This document shows positions 22,227 through 33,591 of a stretch of DNA of 64,000 bases, in pieces. This stretch comes from Dactylorhiza incarnata (taxonomy: Eukaryota; Streptophyta; Magnoliopsida; Asparagales; Orchidaceae): positions 1-64,000 of the forward strand of contig JAWHQI010000618.1 of assembly GCA_033032865.1 (NCBI GenBank), given 5' to 3'. Numbering within the stretch: the first letter of the stretch is position 1; each line of letters opens with the position of its first letter. The notes below the pieces were generated by a model, which searched no databases, was not told where the DNA came from, and saw nothing but the letters and a program-made list of their open reading frames with translations. Made by a program: the position numbers and the translations under genes.

Positions 22227-23814
22227 TGATGAGTCCAAATTATATACACTTTTATGGACTCATCTGGCTAGTTTTCATGCACTTGCACTCACTTTTTGTG
22301 TATTAATGCTTATATTTCATTTATTCACAATTCTTACTTGTAGTGCACATTTTAGCCCAATTTGGTGTGATTCTTGGTACTTCAGTGATCCTGGTTGTTT
22401 TCATGCAGGCTCAGGGGTTGTGCGACACTCGGGATTGGTTCTGGGGAATTTTCGGGTCGAAAAAGCCACTGGTCGTGCGTTTTCCTTCGCGCACGACCAG
22501 GCGCACGACCACTGGTCGTGCGATTATTCCCCTTACCAGACAGAGCGGTTCGCACGATCACTGGTCTTCTTCGCGCACGACCATTGGTCGTGCGCCACTG
22601 ACCGTGCGCTATTTTTGCAGTTCAGGACTATACTACAGGTTCTTCGCGCACGATCAGAGGCATTTCTTCGTGCACGACCACTGGTCGTGCGCCTGACCGT
22701 GCACGTTGTTAATTTCTGCTCCGCCTATAAATAGACATGCGCGATTTTAGGTCAGGATCGATCATTTTCGAGGGCCGTTTTCCCGCTCCAGTGCGCCCGA
22801 TCTCGCCTCTTCTTCACCGCCCACCTTAGGGAGGAGCTCCGGGCAAGCTTTCAACGCCAAATCGTCGCCGGAGCTTCCTCTTGGCCTCCTCCTTCATCCT
22901 TGAGCTTCAAGAAGGGAGTCAACCTAGCCTTCTTCTTCAAGATCGGAGCAGCTTGTGTACTCATTCCTCCGGTTCGTGACACGAAGAAGACGGGTCCATT
23001 GGAGAGTAGTGACAGCTCTCTCTACCCCGGACGCAGTCGAGGACCGAGCTTGGACGCGGATTGACAACCCCGACGATTCCTTCCGTGAATCCTCAACAAG
23101 ACTTCGGAGCCGATCGATTTCGCACACTCACCTCCTCTTGCAGTTGATAGCTTAGTTAGGTTTCCTTATTTTTGATGAAGTATACTTTTTATTTGTTAAC
23201 ATTATTATGAAATCATGTATATGTGATTGAGTAATCTTGTTATATTTTCATTTGAGGTGTGCCTTGTGGTGTGGATTGTTTGTTGTGTTGTGCCGTCCTA
23301 ACAATTGTTAGTGGTGTGCTTTGCGAAGAGGTGCTTGCGACCCTCATTCCGCCATTCTCTCCACTCCATCCGCTTGCCTACTCTTTCATCCGCCTAGCGA
23401 AGCGTGGCATAGCGGCCCGTGTAATCCATTCGCCCTACGAAGCAGCGCGCTCAAGGCCTGCATAGTTCGATTCCGCTTGCCTACTCGTCCATCCGCCTTG
23501 CGACGCAGCGCGCTCAAGGCCTGCCTAGTCTCCATCCCGCCAAGCGAAGCATTGCATAGCGGCATTGCATATGAGTAGTTATAGCATTTTCTCTTTATTT
23601 TTCAAACCAAAACCCCCGTTTCCGCAACACATCCGACATAAAGGACTTCAATCTCAAGTCCTTCCTCGATAGATAGCTCCACCTTACTGTGTTCCTTTGA
23701 GATCGATACTTGGGGATTCATTCCCATTTTATATTACTTGAATGATCGGTACACTGCCGTTTTCGTGCCGCAGTCTTACTACCGCCTATAGCGGTGTGCG
23801 AGATTTGTGCATCA
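22227..23814 (+). mobile_element. Array LTR 1
   Basis: It is 1588 bp, TGATGAGTCC...TGTGCATCA, and the most divergent copy. It has an extra segment near 22650-22690 with one more palindrome half-site, which the other three lack. A TATAAATA box lies at 22726-22733 after the palindrome cluster (22465-22700). The U5 part contains an imperfect direct duplication: GCTTGCCTACTC-TCCATCCGCC twice and GCAGCGCGCTCAAGGCCTGC twice (23360-23560). Confidence 0.88.
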
Positions 23815-23819
23815 AGTTT

Positions 23820-23837
23820 TGGCGTCGTTGCCGGGGA
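23820..23837 (+). promoter_or_regulatory. Primer-binding site, tRNA-Asp type (copy 1)
   Basis: TGGCGTCGTTGCCGGGGA starts five bases after LTR 1. It differs at one position from the tRNA-Asp complement known from Athila/Tat-type elements. The same site occurs after LTR 2 (28584-28601) and LTR 3 (33344-33361). Confidence 0.8.
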
Positions 23838-24067
23838 ACACAGTCGTGTGAGTTTCTGGAGAGGGAGACGAGAGTTAGAAGTTCTTCCATTGTGTTTATA
23901 GCCGCCTTATTATTTTTGTTTGCTTTTTAAAATTTATATTGTTTGTTATTATTTCTTCTCTCCTATTTTAAAGTTTTAAGCAAGTTTAATCCAAGGAGTC
24001 TTATTAGTTTGTGTAGATTTCCTTGCAAAGAATTTCAGTTTCGTTTTATCTGCTTTTATTGTTGAAA

Positions 24068-25180
24068 ATGTCTTCATGGGATATTTCTCCTGGCACTTAC
24101 GACATGATGGTGTATTATATAGACCAAATGAATGAGTTAAATGCTAGGCAGTGTAGGAACGTTGTTTGCTTGTTGTGTCGAGGAGAGGGTCATGAATTGA
24201 AGGACTGTCCTAGTCTTTTCAATCCTGACCGCCGCTCCTCCACTCATGACAACATTGTCCCTATCACTCATTCTTTACCCATGGAGGCTATCGTGCCCTC
24301 TACCCCCGATCTTATTTCGTGCATGGACTCCTCACTCCCTGTGTATGGCTTCACTCCTAGTGATGATGATCACTCATCCGTTGGCCAACAATGAGAGGAA
24401 TGGGAGCTCCTAGATGCACCTGAGTGGGATGAGGAAAGTATTCTTTCCATCGGGGAGGCATTAGCAGATCTTTTTGCGGAGGAACCTGATATTCTACTTT
24501 CTGATTCTGATGTTCCTCCAGTTTCTTTGCATGATTTTTCTACACACATTCTTTATGATCCTATCGAAGTGAAGGAGTGGGGTGATGCTTCTGACTCGGA
24601 GGGATGCTCCAAAGTGGGATGAAGAGTTTGTTTTCCCTGAAGGGGAGAATGAATACTTTGAACACGATGGTGCACCTCGGTGGGATGAGGAGGATACTCT
24701 CTCTGATGAGGAGGTTTGCACTTTTTCATGGGACGAGGAGGTCCAAACCACCACTGAGGCCCCTGAGTTTGTGGGTTCCCCTCGCTATGATACTTACGAT
24801 GATGATAACGATCTATCCTTGGATCTTGCTGGGAGTGAAAACCGGGATCACTCCCCGATTATTTTTTATTCATGTTCTTCTTCTTGTTTATTGCTTGATC
24901 CCCTTTCTCTATCTGAGCCTGTGCAGGATGAGTCTTTACAGGTACCCCAGGAGGACGTGGAGCATGTTGCTCAAGTCAATGATGAGAGTATCCTTCATGT
25001 GAGGAGGTTGATCCCCCCTCCATAGAGGAAGCCTCATTCATTGCCTTCTCCTCCTGCTGCCTCCCTGAAGACGATACCTTGCTGGGCAAGGATGTTTTTG
25101 GTGAGTTGAGTGAGGATGTTTCCTCCTCCACTTACATTCTACCCTCTACCTGTGAGGAGCAGGTATCTATATTTAGGTAG
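24068..25180 (+). pseudogene. Zinc-knuckle/acidic-repeat protein, copy 1 (nonsense plus compensating shifts)
   Basis: The ATG at 24068 opens a frame with a CCHC knuckle (C34, C37, H42, C47; CLLCRGEGHELKDC). An acidic region with repeated APxWDEE-type motifs follows, ending at TAG 25178-25180. Total length is 1113 bp, an exact multiple of three. A TGA at 24392-24394 replaces a Gly codon seen in the other copies. An extra G near 24602 and a missing T near 24992 put the stretch between them out of frame. The zinc knuckle suggests nucleic-acid binding as in Gag nucleocapsids. No capsid-like domain is recognisable, and the acidic part matches no family I know. Confidence 0.75.
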
Positions 25181-25199
25181 AGGGGTTACTGTTCTATCA

Positions 25200-25226
25200 C
25201 CGTATCGGTACCCGCTACCGACACGG
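25200..25226 (+). repeat. Hairpin after the ORF (11-bp stem, one mismatch)
   Basis: The arms CCGTATCGGTA and TACCGACACGG flank a CCCGC loop, 19 bp after the stop codon. The hairpin is conserved in all three internal regions. It could be an RNA element, for example in packaging or 3' processing; that is inference. Confidence 0.55.
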
Positions 25227-25587
25227 ATATTGGGCCAGTTACCTGTCCACTTTTTCTTTTCATAGGCCTATAAGCTAGAACTGTATAAAATCCGAATAAG
25301 TCGTGCTGGGATGACAATAACCCCAGTAGTTATCTCACTTTTATTGCATTTTTCATTTTCCTAGTTAGAATAGTTAGTTAATTTTTGTTCAGTTTTAGCA
25401 TTTCTGCTTTCTTTTGTTTTTGTGGAGCTTACCCCTGCAGGTACTCATTGCAAATTCTGAATGGCGGGTTTGCTTCAGATTTTCATGCATCTTCTGGTAT
25501 GCTCACTTGCTGAGCATTGGGTAACTTCTTCCCTAGCTTTCGATTTTGATTTTCACTGTCATATCATTATGATGTATTGCTCAGATT

Positions 25588-25601
25588 AAGTCTGGGGGGA
25601 G
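25588..25601 (+). promoter_or_regulatory. Internal purine tract resembling a second polypurine tract
   Basis: AAGTCTGGGGGGAG lies mid-way in the internal region. It nearly repeats the AAGTCTGGGGG just before each downstream LTR (27000-27010). Equivalent sites lie at 30347-30360 and 35111-35124. Confidence 0.5.
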
Positions 25602-26441
25602 AACCGCGCTTCGTTACCCACTCACGGCCACACATCTTTTGCATACTAGAAGCTTTTATTATGATATTTGGTTTTGTTCATTTGCATCGCGCACCACATC
25701 ACCCACTTGAGAACGTGCTTAAATTTTTGCACGTGCCGAGCATTTTTTATCACTTGTGCGCAAAGCGAAGAATTCTGTGTTGGCTTAGTATTGTATGGCG
25801 GAGTAAAATGTTGACTCCAGGAGTGTTCCTAGTCGTACAATCATGTTCACTTAGAGTTTGTGTAGATTAAAATCCTTTATATGCTTTTAGTTTCTATTTT
25901 TTCTATTAGCGTAAATTTTGTTTACTGTACTCTAGTTATGAATCCGGTCATGAATCAAACGGTGGCGTAGAATTGTGTGTAGGCGTTCAGTAGCCTCGTA
26001 TTGCTCGAGTCGGGAGGAAGGTTAATCTTTCTCGGTGGCTAAGAACTTGCCCCAAGCGACTCTCGAAGCATGAGTATGCGGTTAGTCAAGCGCGCAAATA
26101 TGATGTAGGCCCTCATTTTGGCCCGGTTGAGCCTTGTACCCGTTCCTACCACATTACCCTCGCTACCCAGTTGTGCCTACCCCTCCTTTTGATTCAGCTC
26201 CACTATACATCACCAAAGCCCAATAGCCAACCCTATTAGCACACCCATGATTGAGCTTTATTATTTATATTTGAATGTGGGGTGTTGAAGTGGTGTTCAT
26301 ATCGTGATATGTGGTTGTGCCCAAATGGTATTTATGCTGGATTTATTATGTGTAAAAAAAAATGAATGCAATGTTTAAAAAAAAAAGGGAGACGAAAAAA
26401 AATGGAAAATATATAAAAATGTTTTGTATTTTGGAGTAGGC

Positions 26442-26489
26442 GGTGCACACACCGATGTTATCAAATCTAAGTCTGTTGGTGTGTGCACC
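26442..26489 (+). repeat. Perfect 12-bp inverted repeat in noncoding 3' internal region
   Basis: The arms GGTGCACACACC and GGTGTGTGCACC are separated by 24 bp. They are conserved at 31202-31249 and 35965-36012. The arms are invariant while the loop carries a T/C difference between copies. Confidence 0.65.
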
Positions 26490-27012
26490 AATTTGATTAT
26501 GTTTGGGCATAGGGTGATTTATCTGTGTTTGTACTTGTTCATTTGGGTTTGGTGTGCTTAGCCTTCTTGTTTACCGTTGTTATACCCCACCTAAACCCAA
26601 GCCCTGTTTTATCCTAAAGTCCTATTGATTTGCGCGCTTGAGTCAAACCAGTGTCGTGGAGAGAGTGTGAACGGGCAAGCGTATGGTCATCGACATTGGT
26701 GGATTCCTTTGGAGATCCTCCCGAGACCCGATCTTTGGCAATGCTCACCTCACTGTCCGTCTACTTTCGTTCTACGCGTAACCGAATGATTCACTGTGAT
26801 TCACATTAGGAGTATGAGTAATATGTCTTCTACGTTTCTAGAAATAAAAATTACCGTTCATACGTAGAATTGTTTTCTACTATTTATCTTTGTGCATGAG
26901 GATGCGACTTCGCATGGTACTTCGTTCGTACAACTGCCTAGCCAACTAGTTCTCTTTTTCTTCGCCCTGAGAAGATTTGCTCGGGACGAGCAAATGTTTA
27001 AGTCTGGGGGTG

Positions 27013-28577
27013 TGATGAGTCCAAATTATATACACTTTTATGGACTCATCTGGGCTAGTTTTCACGCACTTGCACTTCAATTTTTGTGTATTAATGCTTA
27101 TATTTCATTTATTCACAATTCTCACTTGTAGTGCACATTTTAGCCCAATTTGGTGCGATTCTTGGTACTTTAGTGATCCTGGTTGTTTTCATGCAGGCTC
27201 AGGGGTTGTGCGACACTCGGGATTGGTTCTGGGGAATTTTCGGTCGAAAAAGCCACTGGTCGTGCGTTTTCCTTCGCGCACGACCAGGCGCCACGACCAC
27301 TGGTCGTGCGATTATTCCCCTTACCAGACAGAGCAGTTCGCACGATCACTGGCCTTCTTCGCGCACGACCATTGGTCCGTGCGCGACTGACTGTGCGCTA
27401 TTTTTGTAGTTCAGGACTATACTACAGGTTCTTCGCGCACGACCACTGGTCGTGCGCCTGACCGTGCGCGCTGTTAATTTCTGCTCCGCCTATAAATAGA
27501 CATGCGCGATTTTAGGTCAGGATCGATCATTTTCGAGGGCCGTTTTCCCGCTCCAGTGCGCCCGATCTCGCCTCTTCTTCACCGCCCACCTTAGGGAGGA
27601 GCTCCGGGCAAGCTTTCAACGCCAAATCGTCGCCGGAGCTTCCTCTTGGCCTCCTCCTTCATCCTTGAGCTCCAAGAAGGGAGTCAACCTAGCCTTCTTC
27701 TTCAAGATCGGAGCAGCTTGTGTACTCATTCCTCCGGTTCGTGACACGAAGAAGACGGGTCCATTGGAGAGTAGTGACAGCTCTCTCTATCCCGGACGCA
27801 GTCGAGGACCGAGCTTGGACGCGGATTGACAACCCGACGATTCCTTCCGTGAATCCTCAACAAGACTTCGGAGCCGATCGATTTCGCACACTCACCTCCT
27901 CTTGCAGTTGATAGCTTAGTTAGGTTTCCTTATTTTTGATGAAGTATACTTTTATTTGTTAACATTATTATGAAATCATGTATATGTGATTGAGTAATCT
28001 TGTTATATTTTCATTTGAGGTGTGCCTTGTGGTGTGGATTGTTTGTTGTGTTGTGCCGTCCTAACAATTGTTAGTGGTGTGCTTTGCGAAGAGGTGCTTG
28101 CGACCCTCATTCCGCCATTCTCTCCACTCCATTCGCTTGCCTACTCTTCCATCCGCCTAGCGAAGCGTGGCATAGCGGCCCGTGTAATCCATTCGCCCTA
28201 CGAAGCAGCGCGCTCAAGGCTTGCATAGTTCGATTCCGCTTGCCTACTCGTCCATCCGCCCTTGCGACGCAGCGCGCTCAAGGCCTGCCTAGTCTCCATC
28301 CCGCCAAGCGAAGCATTGCATAGCGACATTGCATATGAGTAGTTATAGCATTTTCTCTTTATTTTTCAAACCAAAACCCCCGTTTCAGCAACACATCCGA
28401 CATAAAGGACTTCAATCTCAAGTCCTTCCTCGATAGATAGCTCCACCTTACCGTGTTCCTCTGAGATCGATACTTGGGGATTCATTCCCATTTTATATTA
28501 CTTGAATGATCGGTACACTGCCGTTTCGTGCCGCAGTCTTACTACCGCCTATAGCGGTGTGCGAGATTTGTGCATCA
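27013..28577 (+). mobile_element. Array LTR 2
   Basis: It is 1565 bp with a TATAAATA box at 27491-27498. It shares several variants with LTR 3 that differ from LTRs 1 and 4, such as TTCTCACTT for TTCTTACTT near 27120, and GCGACATTG for GCGGCATTG near 28322. One palindrome carries an extra C (near 27289) and another an extra C (near 27375), which spoil perfect symmetry. Confidence 0.9.
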
Positions 28578-28831
28578 AGTTTTTGGCGTCGTTGCCGGGG
28601 AACACAGTCGTGTGAGTTTCTGGAGAGGGAGACGAGAGTTAGAAGTTCTTCCATTGTGTTTATAGCCGCCTTATTATTTTTGTTTGCTTTTTAAAATTTA
28701 TATTGTTTGTTATTATTTCTTCTCTCCTATTTTAAAGTTTTAAGCAAGTTTAATCCAAGGAGTCTTATTAGTTTGTGTAGATTTCCTTGCAAAGAATTTC
28801 AGTTTCATTTTATCTGCTTTTATTGTTGAAA

Positions 28832-29942
28832 ATGTCTTCATGGGATATTTCTCCTGGCACTTACGACATGATGGTGTATTATATAGACCAAATGAATGAG
28901 TTAAATGCTAGGCAGTGTAGGAACGTTGTTTGCTTGTTGTGTCGAGGAGAGGGTCATGAATTGAAGGACTGTCCTAGTCTTTTCAATCCTGACCGCCGCT
29001 CCTCCACTCATGACAACATTGTCCCTATCACTCATTCTTTACCCATGGAGGCTATCGTGCCCTCTACCCCCGATCTTATTTCGTGCATGGACTCCTCACT
29101 CCCTGTGTATGGCTTCACTCCTAGTGATGATGATCACTCATCCGTTGGCCAACAAGGAGAGGAATGGGAGCTCCTAGATGCACCTGAGTGGGACGAGGAA
29201 AGTATTCTTTCCATCGGGGAGGCATTAGCAGATCTTTTTGCGGAGGAACCTGATATTCTACTTTCTGATTCTGATGTTCCTCCAGTTTCTTTGCATGATT
29301 TTCTACACACATTCTTTATGATCCTATCGAAGTGAAGGAGTGGGGTGATGCTTCTGACTCGGAGGATGCTCCAAAGTGGGATGAAGAGTTTGTTTTCCCT
29401 GAAGGGGAGAATGAATACTTTGAACACGATGGTGCACCTCGGTGGGATGAGGAGGATACTCTCTCTGATGAGGAGGTTTGCACTTTTTCATGGGACGAGG
29501 AGGTCCAAACCACCACTGAGGCCCCTGAGTTTGTGGGTTCCCCTCGCTATGATACTTACGATGATGATAACGATCTATCCTTGGATCTTGCTGGAGTGAA
29601 ACCGGGATCACTCCCCCGATTATTTTTTATTCATGTTCTTCTTCTTGTTTATTACTTGATCCCCTTTCTCTATCTGAGCCTGTGCAGGATGAGTCTTTAC
29701 AGGTACCCCAGGAGGACGTGGAGCATGTTGCTCAAGTCAATGATGAGAGTATCCTTTCATGTGAGGAGGTTGATCCCCCCTCCATAGAGGAAGCCTCATT
29801 CATTGCCTTCTCCTCCTGCTGCCTCCCTGAAGACGATACCTTGCTGGGCAAGAATGTTTTTGGTGAGTTGAGTGAGGATGTTTCCTCCTCCACTTACATT
29901 CTACCCTCTACCTGTGAGGAGCAGGTATCTATATTTAGGTAG
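28832..29942 (+). pseudogene. Zinc-knuckle/acidic-repeat protein, copy 2 (two frameshifts)
   Basis: It is the same protein as at 24068 but without the TGA. The T run at 29300 is one base shorter than in copy 1, which moves the frame and ends it at 29335. A G is also missing near 29593 compared with copy 3. The length of 1111 bp fits a loss of two bases. The zinc knuckle and the first acidic unit are intact. Confidence 0.75.
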
Positions 29943-31773
29943 AGGGGTTACTGTTCTATCACCGTATCGGTACCCGCTACCGACACGGATATTGGGTCAG
30001 TTACCTGTCCACTTTTCTTTTTATAGGCCTATAAGCTAGAACTGTATAAAATCCGAATAAGTCGTGCTGGGATGACAATAACCCCAGTAGTTATCTCACT
30101 TTTATTGCATTTTCATTTCCTAGTTAGAATAGTTAGTTAATTTCTGTTCAGTTTTAGCATTTCTGCTTTCTTTTGTTTTTGTGGAGCTTACCCCTGCAGG
30201 TACTCATTGCAAATTCTGAATGGCGGGTTTGCTTCAGATTTTCATGCATCTTCTGGTATGCTCACTTGCTGAGCATTGGGTAACTTCTTCCCTAGCTTTC
30301 GATTTTGATTTTCACTGTCATATCATTATGATGTATTGCTCAGATTAAGTCTGGGGGGAGAACCGCGCTTCGTTACCCACTCACGGCCACACATCTTTTG
30401 CATACTAGAAGCTTTTATTATGATATTTGGTTTTGTTCATTTGCATCGCGCACCACATCACCCACTTGAGAACGTGCTTAAATTTTTGCACGTGCCGAGC
30501 ATTTTTTTATCACTTGTGCGCAAAGCGAAGAATTCTGTGTTGGCTTAGTATTGTATGGCGGAGTAAAATGTTGACTCCAGGAGTGTTCCTAGTCGTACAA
30601 TCATGTTCACTTAGAGTTTGTGTAGATTAAAATCCTTTATATGCTTTTAGTTTCTATTTTTTCTATTAGCGTAAATTTTGTTTACTGTACTCTAGTTGTG
30701 AATCCGGTCATGAATCAAACGGTGGCGTAGAATTGTGTGTAGGCGTTCAGTAGCCTCGTATTGCTCGAGTCGGGAGGAAGGTTAATCTTTCTCGGTGGCT
30801 AAGAACTTGCCCCAAGCGACTCTCGAAGCATGAGTATACGGTTAGTCAAGCGCGCAAATATGATGTAGGCCCTCATTTTAGCCCGGTTGAGCCTTGTACC
30901 CGTTCCTACCACATTACCCTCGCTACCCAGTTGTGCCTACCCCTCCTTTTGATTCAGCTCCACTATACATCACCAAAGCCCAATAGCCAACCCTATTAGC
31001 ACACCCATGATTGAGCTTTATTATTTATATTTTGAATGTGGGGTGTTGAAGTGGTGTTCATATCGTGATATGTGGTTGTGCCCAAATGGTATTTATGCTG
31101 GATTTATTATGTGTAAAAAAAAATGAATGCAATGTTTAAAAAAAAAGGGAGACGAAAAAAAATGGAAAATATATAAAAATGTTTTGTATTTTGGAGTAGG
31201 CGGTGCACACACCGATGTTATCAAATCTAAGCCTGTTGGTGTGTGCACCAATTTGATTATGTTTGGGCATAGGGTGATTTATCTGTGTTTGTACTTGTTC
31301 ATTTGGGTTTGGTGTGCTTAGCCTTCTTGTTTACCGTTGTTATACCCCACCTAAACCCAAGCCCTGTTTTATCCTAAAGTCCTATTGATTTGCGCGCTTG
31401 AGTCAAACCAGTGCCGTGGAGAGAGTGTGAACGGGCAAGCGTATGGTCATCGACATTGGTGGATTCCTTTGGAGATCCTCCCGAGACCCGATCTTTGGCA
31501 ATGCTCACCTCACTGTCCGTCTACTTTCGTTCTACGCGTAACCGAATGATTCACTGTGATTCACATTAGGAGTATGAGTAATATGTCTTCTACGTTTCTA
31601 GAAAATAAAAATTACTGTTCATACGTAGAATTGTTTTCTACTATTTATCTTTGTGCATGAGGATGCGACTTCGCATGGTACTTCGTTCGTACAACTGCCT
31701 AGCCAACTAGTTCTCTTTTTCTTCGCCCTGAGAAGATTTGCTCGGGACGAGCAAATGTTTAAGTCTGGGGGTG

Positions 31774-33337
31774 TGATGAGTCCAAATTATATACACTTTT
31801 ATGGACTCATCTGGGCTAGTTTTCACGCACTTGCACTTCAATTTTTGTGTATTAATGCTTATATTTCATTTATTCACAATTCTCACTTGTAGTGCACATT
31901 TTAGCCCAATTTGGTGCGATTCTTGGTACTTTAGTGATCCTGGTTGTTTTCATGCAGGCTCAGGGGTTGTGCGACACTCGGGATTGGTTCTGGGGAATTT
32001 TCGGTCGAAAAAGCCACTGGTCGTGCGTTTTCCTTCGCGCACGACCAGGCGCACGACCACTGGTCGTGCGATTATTCCCCTTACCAGACAGAGCAGTTCG
32101 CACGATCACTGGCCTTCTTCGCGCACGACCATTGGTCGTGCGCGACTGACTGTGCGCTATTTTTGTAGTTCAGGACTATACTACAGGTTCTTCGCGCACG
32201 ACCACTGGTCGTGCGCCTGACCGTTGCGCGCTGTTAATTTCTGCTCCGCCTATAAATAGACATGCGCGATTTTAGGTCAGGATCGATCATTTTCGAGGGC
32301 CGTTTTCCCGCTCCAGTGCGCCCGATCTCGCCTCTTCTTCACCGCCCACCTTAGGGAGGAGCTCCGGGCAAGCTTTCAACGCCAAATCGTCGTCGGAGCT
32401 TCCTCTTGGCCTCCTCCTTCATCCTTGAGCTCCAAGAAGGGAGTCAACCTAGCCTTCTTCTTCAAGATCGGAGCAGCTTGTGTACTCATTCCTCCGGTTC
32501 GTGACACGAAGAAGACGGGTCCATTGGAGAGTAGTGACAGCTCTCTCTACCCCGGACGCAGTCGAGGACCGAGCTTGGACGCGGATTGACAACCCGACGA
32601 TTCCTTCCGTGAATCCTCAACAAGACTTCGGAGCCGATCGATTTCGCACACTCACCTCCTCTTGCAGTTGATAGCTTAGTTAGGTTTCCTTGTTTTTGAT
32701 GAAGTATACTTTTATTTGTTAACATTATTATGAAATCATGTATATGTGATTGAGTAATCTTGTTATATTTTCATTTGAGGTGTGCCTTGTGGTGTGGATT
32801 GTTTGTTGTGTTGTGCCGTCCTAACAATTGTTAGTGGTGTGCTTTGCGAAGAGGTGCTTGCGACCCTCATTCCGCCATTCTCTCCACTCCATTCGCTTGC
32901 CTACTCTTCCATCCGCCTAGCGAAGCGTGGCATAGCGGCCCGTGTAATCCATTCGCCCTACGAAGCAGCGCGCTCAAGGCCTGCATAGTTCGATTCCGCT
33001 TGCCTACTCGTCCATCCGCCCTTGCGACGCAGCGCGCTCAAGGCCTGCCTAGTCTCCATCCCGCCAAGCGAAGCATTGCATAGCGACATTGCATATGAGT
33101 AGTTATAGCATTTTCTCTTTATTTTTCAAACCAAAACCCCCGTTTCCGCAACACATCCGACATAAAGGACTTCAATCTCAAGTCCTTCCTCGATAGATAA
33201 CTCCACCTTACCGTGTTCCTTTGAGATCGATACTTGGGGATTCATTCCCATTTTATATTACTTGAATGATCGGTACACTGCCGTTTCGTGCCGCAGTCTT
33301 ACTACCGCCTATAGCGGTGTGCGAGATTTGTGCATCA
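31774..33337 (+). mobile_element. Array LTR 3
   Basis: It is 1564 bp with a TATAAATA box at 32251-32258. It is nearly identical to LTR 2. The palindromes at 32050-32070, 32121-32143 and 32194-32216 are perfect in this copy. Confidence 0.9.
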
Positions 33338-33591
33338 AGTTTTTGGCGTCGTTGCCGGGGAACACAGTCGTGTGAGTTTCTGGAGAGGGAGACGAGAGTT
33401 AGAAGTTCTTCCATTGTGTTTATAGCCGCCTTATTATTTTTGTTTGCTTTTTAAAATTTATATTGTTTGTTATTATTTCTTCTCTCCTATTTTAAAGTTT
33501 TAAGCAAGTTTAATCCAAGGAGTCTTATTAGTTTGTGTAGATTTCCTTGCAAAGAATTTCAGTTTCGTTTTATCTGCTTTTATTGTTGAAA

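Noticed and set aside
22465..22700. CRISPR array or bacterial operator cluster
   Set aside because: Repeats are palindromic half-sites without unique equal-length spacers, in plant LTR promoters.
22306..22734. Open frames across the palindrome cluster of the array LTRs (Arg/His/Asp-rich)
   Set aside because: They arise from the repeated CACGACC half-sites in all frames and are not conserved as protein between copies.
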